Positions 36,667-45,639 are shown, numbered from the stretch's first letter. The stretch: DNA of 64,000 nt from DATMRF01 sp035566435 (GCA_035566435.1 DATMRF010000083.1:111068-175067), one strand, 5' to 3'. Numbers and translations: made by a program. The notes: generated by a model from the sequence alone, not told the origin.

Positions 36667-38082
36667 ATGGCAATGCACGACACATCTCATTTCCTCGCCG
36701 GAGTGATCGAAGGCTTCTACGGGCAACCTTGGGCACACACCGAACGCCTGGAGTTGTTGGATTGGATGGCCGGTTGGGGATTGAACACCTATCTTTACGC
36801 TCCGAAAGACGACTTGCGGCAGCGCGTTGCCTGGCGCGAACTTTACCCCGCCGACGAAGCCAGGAAAATAGGCCAATTGCTCGACGCCTGCCATCAACGC
36901 CGCCTTCACTTTATTTACGCGCTCAGTCCCGGATTGGATATCCGCTACTGTGAGGCGGTCGAGCTTGACCATCTCAAAAAGCGGTTTGAGCAGATGCGGG
37001 CCTTGGGATGCCGGCACTTTGCACTTCTCTTCGATGACATCCCCGACCGATTGGACCCCCAGGACAGCGAGCGGTTTTGTTCGCTTGCCTCAGCGCAGTG
37101 CCATGTGGCAAACGCCATGTTCAGGTGGGCGCGCGAACGGTTGCCGGCCGCCAGGCTGCTGTTCTGTCCCACCGCCTATTGCGGCCGAATGGCCGAGCGG
37201 GAGCTCGGCGGTAAAGACTACCTCCGGACCATCGGACGCGAGCTGTTGCCGGAGATTGATGTGTTCTGGACCGGGCCGGAAATCATCTCGAGCCAGATAA
37301 CCGTTGCGCACGTGCTCGAGTTGCAAACGGTGCTCCGCCGGAAGCCGGTTATCTGGGACAACCTCCACGCCAACGATTACGATGGCCGCCGATTTTTCTG
37401 TGGTCCATACGCCGGGCGACCGCCGGAGTTGCGGAGCGTGGTTAACGGTTTGCTGAGCAACCCGAACAACGAATTCCCTTTGAATTATGTGCCGCTCCGC
37501 ACCTTTGCGGAGTACATGCGGTCTGAAAAAACATGGGACGCCCGGCAGGCCTACCTGGCGGCGATGCAAGAATGGCTGCCTCGTTTTGCGACCCTGGGCG
37601 AGCCCGTCAACCTCGATGACCTCATTCTCTTTGGTGACTGCTATTACCTGCCTCATGAGGAAGGTCCGGAGGCCGAGGCGCTGTATGAAGAGGCCAAAGC
37701 CTCGTTGGGCGGCAATCCAAAGGAATGGGACGTCCAGACCACCGCGTTCCGCCAACGAGCCACCCGGCTGCGCGAGTTCTGTGCCCGGTTAACCAACCTG
37801 CGTAACCGCCCGTTGTTTTATGCCTTGAGCCGCCGGCTGTGGGACCTTCGCGAGGAGTTGGATTTGCTGGAACATTGCGTCGAATTCAAGTCGGCGAATC
37901 AGCAGAAGGAAGCCTCTTTCCGGTCCGATTTCCATCTGCCTGGCACATATCGTGGCGGCATAGTGCCTCGCCTGCAACAATTGCTGGTCCAGCAACCTGA
38001 TGGAACTTTCAAAGCGGCTCCCCGCGGCGGTAAACCCCAAGCCAGCGACGACACGGCGCATGTTGTGTCCTCCGTGCCATGA
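36667..38082 (+). CDS. GH84 beta-N-acetylglucosaminidase (O-GlcNAcase-like)
   Basis: Protein of 471 residues without a signal peptide. The GH84 barrel starts at FLAGVIEGFYGQPW (9-22), contains NTYLYAPKDD (40-49), FIYALSPGLDI and the catalytic Asp pair Asp123-Asp124 in FALLFDDIP. Lys, Tyr and Asn residues that hold the N-acetyl group in substrate-assisted catalysis have candidates in YAPKDD and WDNLHANDYDG. The wording is unusually close to animal O-GlcNAcase. ATGs at 36667 and 36673 are possible starts. The stop overlaps the next gene's start by 4 bases (ATGA), implying translational coupling. Confidence 0.9.
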   Translation: MAMHDTSHFLAGVIEGFYGQPWAHTERLELLDWMAGWGLNTYLYAPKDDLRQRVAWRELYPADEARKIGQLLDACHQRRLHFIYALSPGLDIRYCEAVELDHLKKRFEQMRALGCRHFALLFDDIPDRLDPQDSERFCSLASAQCHVANAMFRWARERLPAARLLFCPTAYCGRMAERELGGKDYLRTIGRELLPEIDVFWTGPEIISSQITVAHVLELQTVLRRKPVIWDNLHANDYDGRRFFCGPYAGRPPELRSVVNGLLSNPNNEFPLNYVPLRTFAEYMRSEKTWDARQAYLAAMQEWLPRFATLGEPVNLDDLILFGDCYYLPHEEGPEAEALYEEAKASLGGNPKEWDVQTTAFRQRATRLREFCARLTNLRNRPLFYALSRRLWDLREELDLLEHCVEFKSANQQKEASFRSDFHLPGTYRGGIVPRLQQLLVQQPDGTFKAAPRGGKPQASDDTAHVVSSVP

Positions 38083-38702
38083 GCGATTGCGTAATTCGGC
38101 CCGCTCGGCCCGGCGATGAGCCTGGCGCTTACTATATTTGCCTCAAAACCGGTGATTATGGAAAGGACGGCGAACCCTTTTACCGCGAAGACCCCGACGC
38201 TCTGGGCCGGATTTTCGTTGGCCCCTACTTCGCCTACGAGCCGGAGTTGAGTCTCATTCTGGAGGATGAACACGGGATTTGCGGTTACGCCCTCGGAGCG
38301 TTGGATTCGCGCGCCTTTTACGCCCGTTACGAGGCGGAGTGGCGGCCGGGCTTGTGCGCCCGCTTTCCGGAGCCGCAAGCCGATCCGAGCCAGTGGACGC
38401 GGGTGCAGCAAATACATGACTGCTACCATCATCCCGATTATTTCTGCCCGGAACCCTACGCAGCCTGGCCTTCCCATCTGCACATTGATTTGTTGCCGCG
38501 AGCGCAACGGCGTGGCTATGGCCGGCGCATGCTCGAACAGGTCATGGACCAGCTTCGCCGGCGAGGGTCTCCAGGCGTGCATCTGGGGGTGAGCGTGGCC
38601 AATTCGCAGGCCTTTGGCTTCTATCAACGGCTGGGCTTCCATGAACTGTGCCGCGTCGGCTCAGGGAAGGACGGCTGCATCTACCTGGGCCTTAGCCTTT
38701 AG
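38079..38702 (+). CDS. GNAT-family protein resembling the O-GlcNAcase C-terminal domain
   Basis: GNAT-fold protein of 207 residues. It opens with VIRPARPGDEPGAYYICLKT, continues with FVGPYFAYEPELSLILED and GICGYALGALDSRAFYARY, and ends with an acetyl-CoA-site region LLPRAQRRGYGRRMLEQVM, SVANSQAFGFYQRLGF. The acetyl-CoA motif RRGYGRR (Q/RxxGxG/A) is intact, unlike what is reported for the pseudo-acetyltransferase part of animal O-GlcNAcase, whose other blocks it resembles. It overlaps the GH84 gene by 4 bases. Substrate unknown; an amino-sugar acetyltransferase is one possibility. Confidence 0.85.
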   Translation: MSDCVIRPARPGDEPGAYYICLKTGDYGKDGEPFYREDPDALGRIFVGPYFAYEPELSLILEDEHGICGYALGALDSRAFYARYEAEWRPGLCARFPEPQADPSQWTRVQQIHDCYHHPDYFCPEPYAAWPSHLHIDLLPRAQRRGYGRRMLEQVMDQLRRRGSPGVHLGVSVANSQAFGFYQRLGFHELCRVGSGKDGCIYLGLSL

Positions 38703-38712
38703 CCTTTACACC

Positions 38713-39954
38713 ATGCATCCGCTCGCGCTCCTGGGAGGAAGACCAATTCGCACCCGCCCTTTCACCCCGTGGCCGCTGTTCGGGAAGGCGGAGGAAAAGC
38801 GGCTGCTGCGCACGTTGCGTAGCGGCAAATGGGGTCGCTTGCACGGCCCGGAAGTCGCCGAATTTGAGAAGCGCTTCGCCGCTGCGCACGGTTGCAAGCA
38901 CGGCATCGGCGTGGCCAACGGCACTGTTGCCTTACGCATCGCCCTCTTGGCGGGCGGCCTCCGTGCCGAAGACGAGGTCATCATCCCGCCATACACGTTT
39001 TTTTCAACCGCCTCAGCGGTAGTCGAGGCCAACCTGGTCCCGGTCTTCGTGGATATTGATCTGGACACGTTCAACCTCGACCCCGGGTCGGTCGAGGCCG
39101 CCATCACGCCCCGCACTCGCGCACTCATCTCTGTTCATTTCGCGGGCCAACCCGCCGAGATGAACGCCCTGATGCGGCTCGCTAAAAAATGCAACTTGTT
39201 GGTGATCGAGGATGCCGCCCACGCGCCCTGCGCCAGTTACCGGTACCGGCCTGCCGGGTCTCTTGGCCATCTGGCTTCGTTCTCTTTTCAGTCGAGCAAA
39301 AACCTTACGGCGGGCGAGGGTGGAATCATCACTACGAACGATGACCAAGTGGCTGAGTCCTGCCGTTCCATTCACAATTGCGGCCGGGTTCCGGGCGGGA
39401 TTTGGTACGAGCACCACGTCATTTCAGGAAATTACCGTCTGGGGGAATTCCAGGGCGCCGTGCTCAACTGCCAACTCCAGCGTTTGGAGTTTCAAACCAG
39501 CCGGCGCGACGCCAACGGCCAATACCTGGCGTCCCGGCTTGTGCGTCTGCCCGGAGTTCATCCGCAAAGGCGCTCGACCGCTTGCACGCGTCACAGCTAT
39601 CATTTATTCATGCTGCGGTTGGACGGTGCCGCGTTCGGCGCGCCACGCGACGCAGTGCTGAAGGCCCTGCAGGCCGAGGGCATACCTTGCTCCGGCGGTT
39701 ACGGGTTTTCTTTGCACCAGCAGCCGTTCTTCCGGAACAAGGCCTTCGGCCCGTTTTTGCCAAAAACCTCCTCCCGCCTCGATTATGGCCGGACCCATTG
39801 CCCCAATAGCGACCTCATTTGCCGGGAACAGTGCATCTGGTTAGAACAGAACCTTCTCCTTGGACCACGGTCGGACATCGAGGACATCGCGCGCGCGTTC
39901 GAGAAGGTTCACGAAAACCGTGAGGCATTGAATGGATGGGCAAAGCAACAATAA
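38713..39954 (+). CDS. DegT/DnrJ/EryC1-type PLP aminotransferase
   Basis: Fold-type I aminotransferase of 413 residues. The catalytic lysine candidate is Lys196 in SFQSSKNLTAGEGG, with the cofactor-contacting Asp167 in VIEDAAHAP and the family blocks GVANGTVALRIALLAGG, IIPPYTFFSTASA. The SSKN context and the N-terminal LALLGGRPI resemble AHBA-synthase-like and scyllo-inosose-type members more than the nucleotide-sugar aminotransferases. It likely transfers an amino group to a keto-sugar or cyclitol. The ATG at 38713 lies 10 bases after the GNAT gene; longer starts would overlap that gene. Confidence 0.87.
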   Translation: MHPLALLGGRPIRTRPFTPWPLFGKAEEKRLLRTLRSGKWGRLHGPEVAEFEKRFAAAHGCKHGIGVANGTVALRIALLAGGLRAEDEVIIPPYTFFSTASAVVEANLVPVFVDIDLDTFNLDPGSVEAAITPRTRALISVHFAGQPAEMNALMRLAKKCNLLVIEDAAHAPCASYRYRPAGSLGHLASFSFQSSKNLTAGEGGIITTNDDQVAESCRSIHNCGRVPGGIWYEHHVISGNYRLGEFQGAVLNCQLQRLEFQTSRRDANGQYLASRLVRLPGVHPQRRSTACTRHSYHLFMLRLDGAAFGAPRDAVLKALQAEGIPCSGGYGFSLHQQPFFRNKAFGPFLPKTSSRLDYGRTHCPNSDLICREQCIWLEQNLLLGPRSDIEDIARAFEKVHENREALNGWAKQQ

Positions 39955-39964
39955 AGCAGGCTCG

Positions 39965-41212
39965 ATGAGCCAGGCCGGCGGCATCTTGAATCGTCATGTC
40001 GTGCCGGCGTTGACCGCGCTGAGCGAGAACACTTACCTTTCCGCCATTCGCGCCGGCATGGTATCGGTCGTGCCGCTCACGATTATCGGCGGCCTTTTTA
40101 TCATCGTCTCGTATTTGCCCGTAACCGGCTGGGACAAGCTCGTTGCCCCCTATCTCCAACTCTTGCAAGTTCCGGTGACTGCCACCTTCGGCTTGCTCTC
40201 CGTTTTTGTGTGCTTCGCCATCGGCTATGACCTTGGCAAGCAACTCAAGCAGGAAGCGATGGTGAGCGCCACCCTCGCCACCCTGGTCTTCCTGATGGTC
40301 CAGGTTCAGTTGAAGGATTTGACTTTCTACATGGAAGGCCTCGGCTCCAAAGGGCTGTTCACCGCCGTCATCATCGCCCTGATCTGCGTCCGCGTTCAGA
40401 AATTCTTCACCGACAAGAATATCGTGATCCGGTTGCCGGAAAACGTGCCACCGGTTGTCTATGAATCATTTTTATCGCTCAGCCCCTTGTTCTTCCTCGT
40501 CCTCGTCTTCTGGCTCCTTCGTTTCGTCTTGGGTGTCGATATCGATCATCTCGTGCAAGCGACGTTCAAGCCTCTGGTCTTTGCCCTCAACACCCTGCCC
40601 GGAATCCTGGTCTATGCCTTTCTGGTCACGCTGCTCTGGTCGGTCGGGATCAACGGCGATAACACCATGGATGCCATCGTCGCGCCCATCTTTCTTCAAT
40701 ACCTCACCGCCAATGTCGAAGCGACGACCCACGGACAGCCGCTTCCTTATGTCACCGCGTATGGCTTCTTTACCGCCTTCGTCAATGTCGGCGGCACGGG
40801 GGCGACAATCGCTCTTGCGCTCATCATGTGGAACTCGAAGGAGCCGGGCTTCCGGAAAGTCAGCCGCCTGTCGCTTCCGACCCAGATTTTCCAGATCAAC
40901 GAGCCGATTTTCTTTGGCTTCCCTATCGTGCTGAATCCCATTTTCATGATCCCCTACATTCTCAACGCGCTGATTCTGACTACCGGGAGCTACCTGCTCA
41001 TGTACTGGAACGTCATCCACAAACCCTTCGTTAACGTGCCCTGGACCACCCCCCCGATCATCGGACATTACCTGGTCTCCGGCGGAGACTGGAAAGCCGC
41101 CGTCTGGGGCGCCCTCTCCATTGTGATCGCCATGTTGGTTTACCTCCCCTTCGCCAGGGTCGCCGAGCGGCAGCGCCTGAAAGCTGAGGCGACCGGCGTC
41201 GCCCACGAATAA
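39965..41212 (+). CDS. PTS EIIC-like sugar permease (lactose/cellobiose/chitobiose family)
   Basis: Integral membrane protein of 415 residues with about ten hydrophobic segments, matching EIIC of the cellobiose/chitobiose family: ENTYLSAIRAGMVSVVPLTIIGG (21-43), GGTGATIAL (276-284) and INEPIFFGFPIVLNPIF (311-327) with conserved Glu313. The GIHG motif that supplies a sugar-binding histidine in characterised members reads GING here (Asn230). No EIIA or EIIB gene is adjacent. An earlier in-frame ATG at 39932 would overlap the aminotransferase gene. It probably imports the sugar handled by this cluster. Confidence 0.85.
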   Translation: MSQAGGILNRHVVPALTALSENTYLSAIRAGMVSVVPLTIIGGLFIIVSYLPVTGWDKLVAPYLQLLQVPVTATFGLLSVFVCFAIGYDLGKQLKQEAMVSATLATLVFLMVQVQLKDLTFYMEGLGSKGLFTAVIIALICVRVQKFFTDKNIVIRLPENVPPVVYESFLSLSPLFFLVLVFWLLRFVLGVDIDHLVQATFKPLVFALNTLPGILVYAFLVTLLWSVGINGDNTMDAIVAPIFLQYLTANVEATTHGQPLPYVTAYGFFTAFVNVGGTGATIALALIMWNSKEPGFRKVSRLSLPTQIFQINEPIFFGFPIVLNPIFMIPYILNALILTTGSYLLMYWNVIHKPFVNVPWTTPPIIGHYLVSGGDWKAAVWGALSIVIAMLVYLPFARVAERQRLKAEATGVAHE

Positions 41213-41236
41213 CGCTGCCGATACCAGGCACTCCTT

Positions 41237-42850
41237 ATGAACCTCTCCTCGAAAGCCTTCGGAGCGGTCCTGCTCGGCCTGGGCCTCATTTCTGCGCGTT
41301 CACTTCCCGCGGCCGAGCCAGTTCGCCTTGCCCCCTACCCGCAGAAGGTTCGAACGGTCTACCCCCTGAATTCGCCTGCTGTCCCCGCCGCGCTCCGCTC
41401 GAACTCCATTCCCTTGCCCGTGGGCAGTGCTACCGCCGCCGTGCGGGCGAGTGACGGCGCGCTTTGGCTGGGAACGACGCAAGGTTTGATGCGGCTGGAT
41501 TTCTCAGCACCTGAGCGCGACCGCCTCCAATACCTTGCCGGTAAACGCTATCTACCCGACGATAGCGTAGAGCAACTCCTGCCCGATGAGCACACGGGAA
41601 TCTGGGCGCGCACCCTCACCGGCGTTTCGCACATCGAACTCAAACCGATGACGCTCGCTCAAAAGGCTCGAGTTTTTGAACAGAGGATTCGATTGCGCCA
41701 CGACCGCTATGGGCTGGTGGCAGATTCCGCCCTCGCCATTCCAGGCGATACCGCCGGCAATCGGCTCGCTGACAGCGACAACGACGGCCTTTGGACCGCG
41801 ATTTACGCCGCCGCCGAGTGTTTCCGCTACAAGGTCACCAGATCGCCGGAGGCCCTTGCCAACGCCCGTAAATCCATCGAGGCCATCCTGTTTCTCGAAG
41901 AAGTCGCCGGGCACCGCGGGTTTCCCGCCCGCTCGTTCATCCGTAAAGGTGACCCGATGCCCCAGGGCGGTGAGTGGCATTGGACGTCCGACGGAAGGTT
42001 CTACTGGAAAGGCGACACCAGTTCGGACGAACTGGTCGGCCATTTTTTTATCTTCAGCATCGCCTTCGATCTGGTGCCGGATAAGGCGCTCAAACAGCGC
42101 ATCGCAGAGACAGCTCGCCGGATTATGGACCATATCCTCAACCACGGTTATACCCTGGTGGGCCTGGATGGCCGGCCTACGACCTGGGGCTGGTGGTCTC
42201 CTCAAAAGTTGACCGAACAACCCGACGAGCGCGCGCTCAACAGCCTCCAGTTGCTCAGTTTCCTCAAAACTGCCTCCCATATCACCGGCGAGCCGAGATA
42301 TGAGGCTGAATACCGCAAAGTCGCCTGGGAGCTGAAGTATGCCGACTGGATCACCCGCCTGAACGAATTCCGCCAGGAACTAAACTACTCGGACGAGGAG
42401 CTTGCGCTGCTGCCGTTTTACTGCGTGTTCCAGTACGAGCAAGACCCGGCACTTCTCGCAGCCTACCGGCGAGCCGCAGATGCCTGGTGGGAAAATATTC
42501 AGCGCGAAGCCAACCCGCTTTGGACCTTCATCTACCTGAAGGGCCGCCCCGAGGCCCGTGTGGACCTGGCAGCCGCAGTTTGGACCCTGTATCGCACGCC
42601 TCTCGACACCATAAAGTGGACGGTTAAGAACTCACAACGCCACGACATCGTCTGGGCTCCCGCGGTGGACCGCTTTGGGGAGCACGAAGCGCTTACTTTG
42701 CTTCCGCCCGACGAGCGGCCCGTTATGCGCTGGAACTCGAATCCGTTTGTGGTCGATGGCGGCGAAGACGGTCGCGGCGAGGACGATGGCGCGGCGTTTC
42801 TCTTACCCTACTGGCTCGGGCGTTATCAGCAACTATTGCTTGGCGAATAA
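41237..42850 (+). CDS. Secreted protein with short propeller part and (alpha/alpha)-barrel-like domain
   Basis: Protein of 537 residues with a signal peptide (FGAVLLGLGLISARSLPAA). Only about two propeller blades remain (DGALWLGTTQGLMRL and GIWARTLTGVSHIEL, about 70-130), then a helical domain with DSDNDGLWTAIYAAAE, YWKGDTSSDE, DGRPTTWGWWSPQKL and a closing DGGEDGRGEDDGAAFLLPYWLGRY. These motifs align in order with the larger divergent protein ending at 34149. Conserved acidic and tryptophan residues suggest a glycan-binding or hydrolytic barrel. Last structural gene of the operon, 24 bases after the permease. Confidence 0.75.
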   Translation: MNLSSKAFGAVLLGLGLISARSLPAAEPVRLAPYPQKVRTVYPLNSPAVPAALRSNSIPLPVGSATAAVRASDGALWLGTTQGLMRLDFSAPERDRLQYLAGKRYLPDDSVEQLLPDEHTGIWARTLTGVSHIELKPMTLAQKARVFEQRIRLRHDRYGLVADSALAIPGDTAGNRLADSDNDGLWTAIYAAAECFRYKVTRSPEALANARKSIEAILFLEEVAGHRGFPARSFIRKGDPMPQGGEWHWTSDGRFYWKGDTSSDELVGHFFIFSIAFDLVPDKALKQRIAETARRIMDHILNHGYTLVGLDGRPTTWGWWSPQKLTEQPDERALNSLQLLSFLKTASHITGEPRYEAEYRKVAWELKYADWITRLNEFRQELNYSDEELALLPFYCVFQYEQDPALLAAYRRAADAWWENIQREANPLWTFIYLKGRPEARVDLAAAVWTLYRTPLDTIKWTVKNSQRHDIVWAPAVDRFGEHEALTLLPPDERPVMRWNSNPFVVDGGEDGRGEDDGAAFLLPYWLGRYQQLLLGE

Positions 42851-42859
42851 CGTGCTATA

Positions 42860-44308
42860 ATGGGAAGCACGACCGACAACCAGGGTGCGAAACTGAATTA
42901 TGAACGCAGAATCGCTGAACGCGAACTTGCTGTTATTTCACGGCAGGTTTTGGAGTGTGGGGTTCTCACCCGAACCAATAGGCTGGTGAGCGCATCCGAC
43001 GCCAACCACCCTGAGCCTCCGCCGGGGGACGTGTCCCAGGCAGTGGAACATCTTTTCCGCCATGAAGCCGGAAAGATGGTTTCAATCTTAACTGGGATCT
43101 TCGGGCTCGAACACCTCAACCTGGCAGAGGACGTAATCCAGGAAGCCTTGGCCCGGGCCTTACAAACCTGGCCGTATTACGGGATTCCGAAAAACCCGTC
43201 GGCGTGGATTATGCGGGTGTCCCGGAATCTGGCACTGGACGTGGTTCGGCGCGAAACGGTGTTCCGCAGCAAGGAACCTGAAATTACCGCCCTGATGGAG
43301 CAGCGCGACCCTGGCCGGGAAGATCAGGCTTCGCTCGAACAAGAACTCAAGGATGACGGTTTGCGAATGATGTTTGTTTGCTGCCATCCGCTCATCCCTC
43401 AGGAAGCGCAGGTTGCGCTCGCGCTCAAGACCCTTTGCGGTTTCGGCATCGGGGAAATCAGCCGTGCCTTCCTGACCAGCGAGGCGGCGATTGCCAAGCG
43501 GCTGACGCGGGCCGGCCAGAAAATTCGCGAGGCTCGTATCCCGTTCGAGATACCGACCGGCGAAGAAGCCTCGCGAAGACTGGACGGTGTCCTGCAAACC
43601 CTTTACCTGCTTTTCAACGAAGGCTACAAAGCCTCGAGTGGCGAGAAGCTGGTTCGGGAAGAGCTGTGCCACGAGGCGCTTCGGCTGGCCCGCCTCCTCT
43701 CGGAACATCCCGCGGGCAATCAACCCCGCACCCACGCGCTCCTGGCGCTGATGCTGCTGAATGCGGCGCGGCTGCGGACGCGAACGGACGATCAGGGCAG
43801 GGTGCTCCGACTCAAAGAGCAGGACCGATCCGGCTGGGACCGGGCTGTGATCGCCCGGGGAATGTTTCACCTGGCGCAGTCCGCGGGGGGCGATGAGCTA
43901 ACGGAGTACCATCTCCAAGCCGGCATTGCTGCCTGTCATTGCGCGGCGGCTGACTACGAATCAACGGACTGGCTCCAGATATTGTCGCTCTACGACCATC
44001 TGCTCAAGTTCGATGATTCGCCAGTCATTGCGTTGAATCGTGCTGTGGCGGTGGCGAATGTTCACGGCCCACAAGCTGGTTTGGAGGCGGTTACCGCGAT
44101 CCCGAACCGGAAGAAGCTGGATTCGTATTATTTGTACTTCGCCGTACTGGGCGAATTCGAGGAACTGTTGGACCACCCGCAGGTCGCCGCCATGCATTTT
44201 CGAAAAGCCGCGCAGCTCACGGACATCAAATCGGAGCAAAGCTTCCTGTCGAACCGAGGCAGGGCTTGTGAAGCTCGAATCCACTCTCGTCGGGCTCAGC
44301 CGGCCTGA
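42860..44308 (+). CDS. ECF42-type RNA polymerase sigma factor with C-terminal TPR-like region
   Basis: Protein of up to 482 residues. Region 2 begins near VEHLFRHEAGKMVSILTGIFG and includes AEDVIQEALARALQTWP; region 4 follows at ALALKTLCGFGIGEISRAFL ... AIAKRLTRAG. The long C-terminal part (about 240-480, with FNEGYKASSG and SPVIALNRAVAVANVHGP) is the extension of ECF42 sigma factors (DUF6596). The ATG at 42860 lies inside a TATAAT sequence and gives about 65 unrelated leading residues, so a GTG at 42986 may be the true start. It follows the GH84 operon by 10 bases and could be read through. Confidence 0.85.
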   Translation: MGSTTDNQGAKLNYERRIAERELAVISRQVLECGVLTRTNRLVSASDANHPEPPPGDVSQAVEHLFRHEAGKMVSILTGIFGLEHLNLAEDVIQEALARALQTWPYYGIPKNPSAWIMRVSRNLALDVVRRETVFRSKEPEITALMEQRDPGREDQASLEQELKDDGLRMMFVCCHPLIPQEAQVALALKTLCGFGIGEISRAFLTSEAAIAKRLTRAGQKIREARIPFEIPTGEEASRRLDGVLQTLYLLFNEGYKASSGEKLVREELCHEALRLARLLSEHPAGNQPRTHALLALMLLNAARLRTRTDDQGRVLRLKEQDRSGWDRAVIARGMFHLAQSAGGDELTEYHLQAGIAACHCAAADYESTDWLQILSLYDHLLKFDDSPVIALNRAVAVANVHGPQAGLEAVTAIPNRKKLDSYYLYFAVLGEFEELLDHPQVAAMHFRKAAQLTDIKSEQSFLSNRGRACEARIHSRRAQPA

Positions 44309-44340
44309 TAACAACCGCTTGCGAATCGTCCGAGTCGAAC

Positions 44341-45267
44341 TCAGCCACTCAACGTAACTGTATCGGTGCTCGCATGTAGGCTGAGGGCCTGTACCTCGGA
44401 GGCCAATTCGGTTTCAGCCCATTCCGAGAGCGTAGTGGGAGTTGTGGACTCAAACGTTCTTGGTTCTGCGCGGGTGATGCCTTGAGCCAGTTCAGAGAAC
44501 ATGTTGACCCGTCCACGCGCATACTCAAGGCTCGCCCCCAAGCCCACCAGGTTCTGAATATACTGGTTTGCGGATGCTTCCTTGTAGCGCACCGGCCGGT
44601 GCAAGACTTGCTCCAGGACGGTCGCTGCTTCGCCAAAGGAAAGGTCCTCCGCACCGTGAACCGCCACTTCGCCCGTACCGGTCCAATCCCGTCGCACCAG
44701 CCAGCGCAGGGCGACATCCGCAATGTCGCGCGCAGCGACCATCGGAATCCGGGTGCCTTCTGGCAGCGGATAAGAGAGCAAACCGCGCTGGCTAATCGAT
44801 TGCGCTTGCGACAAGAAGTCTTCCATGATTAGCCCACAGCGCAGGTGACGAATCGCTGCGCCGGAGTCGTTGAGAATATCCTCCATCGTGTGCAGGCCCG
44901 TAATCGGCCCGGCATTGCGAGCGGGCCCTTTGCCTCCGGCGGAAATGCCGACGACTCGAGGAGTCCCCACCTGGCGCAGGGCCTGGCAGCCGGCGCGGGC
45001 GTGGCGTTCGAAGTGGCTCTGCAGGTCTGAAACCTGCAAGGGCTCTGCCGGAACGCACCAGAACATTGCCTCGACCCCGTCCAGGGCCCGAAGCAATGCC
45101 TCGGTATCGTCGGTCGAACCGCGAAAGATCTCGACCTGCTCGCGGATTTCTTCGGTCAGCCGCCCCGGTTCGCGCGTCAGCACCCGCACTGAAAACTCGG
45201 GCGCCAGGAGCTCCCGGACCACCCGCTTTCCCACGCTTCCTACGGGCATCGTTACAAGAATCCTCAT
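44341..45267 (-). CDS. NmrA-like NAD(P)-binding protein
   Basis: Atypical short-chain dehydrogenase of 308 residues. The nucleotide-binding start is MRILVTMPVGSVGKRVVREL, in which the third glycine pattern GxxGxxG is partly replaced (MPVGSVGK). The body has VRVLTREPGRL, FRGSTDD, VEAMFWCVP and VVGISAGGKGP, as in NmrA/azoreductase-like members that bind NAD(P)H without the catalytic YxxxK. The likely role is a quinone or small-molecule reductase or a redox-sensing regulator. Convergent with the ECF gene, 32 bases apart. Confidence 0.78.
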   Translation of the reverse strand: MRILVTMPVGSVGKRVVRELLAPEFSVRVLTREPGRLTEEIREQVEIFRGSTDDTEALLRALDGVEAMFWCVPAEPLQVSDLQSHFERHARAGCQALRQVGTPRVVGISAGGKGPARNAGPITGLHTMEDILNDSGAAIRHLRCGLIMEDFLSQAQSISQRGLLSYPLPEGTRIPMVAARDIADVALRWLVRRDWTGTGEVAVHGAEDLSFGEAATVLEQVLHRPVRYKEASANQYIQNLVGLGASLEYARGRVNMFSELAQGITRAEPRTFESTTPTTLSEWAETELASEVQALSLHASTDTVTLSG

Positions 45268-45639
45268 ATTTTACCTTTCTTTCATGGTTGAAACCTTCAT
45301 CAACCCATCCGTCAGTCCAATTCTACGACGAACGAGCCGAGTGCCTGAGGACACCTTCAAAGAAAACAAAGGCCAACAGCCAGGCACCCGCAGAGCCAAA
45401 GCGCCAGGTAGCTCACGGTCTCCCACGCCTCACCCGCCAGGCTGCCGGCCGGCCGCAGACGCAGCCCCAGGCAGGGTCTGGCTTGAATGGCCCGGTGTTC
45501 AAAAAGGACCAGGCGCGGGCGCGCGGAGGAGTCGTCCGCATGACAGGCCTCTTCTGGCGCGCCCATGGCCGTCACGATCTCCATCGACATAGCTTTTGTG
45601 TTCATAGTGGAGCGAAGCTAACACGCCCCACTGACAGCC
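45268..45639. other. 372-bp gap; one doubtful small open frame
   Basis: A minus-strand frame at 45357-45605 would give 82 residues ending in a hydrophobic stretch (AWETVSYLALWLCGCLAVGL), which could be a tail-anchored peptide, but it overlaps plus-strand frames of equal length and lacks a clear ribosome site. I see no other gene or terminator. Confidence 0.3.

Noticed and set aside
45357..45605. 82-codon minus-strand small membrane peptide
   Set aside because: Hydrophobic tail is suggestive but plus-strand frames of the same size cover it and no translation signal was found; left as a note only.
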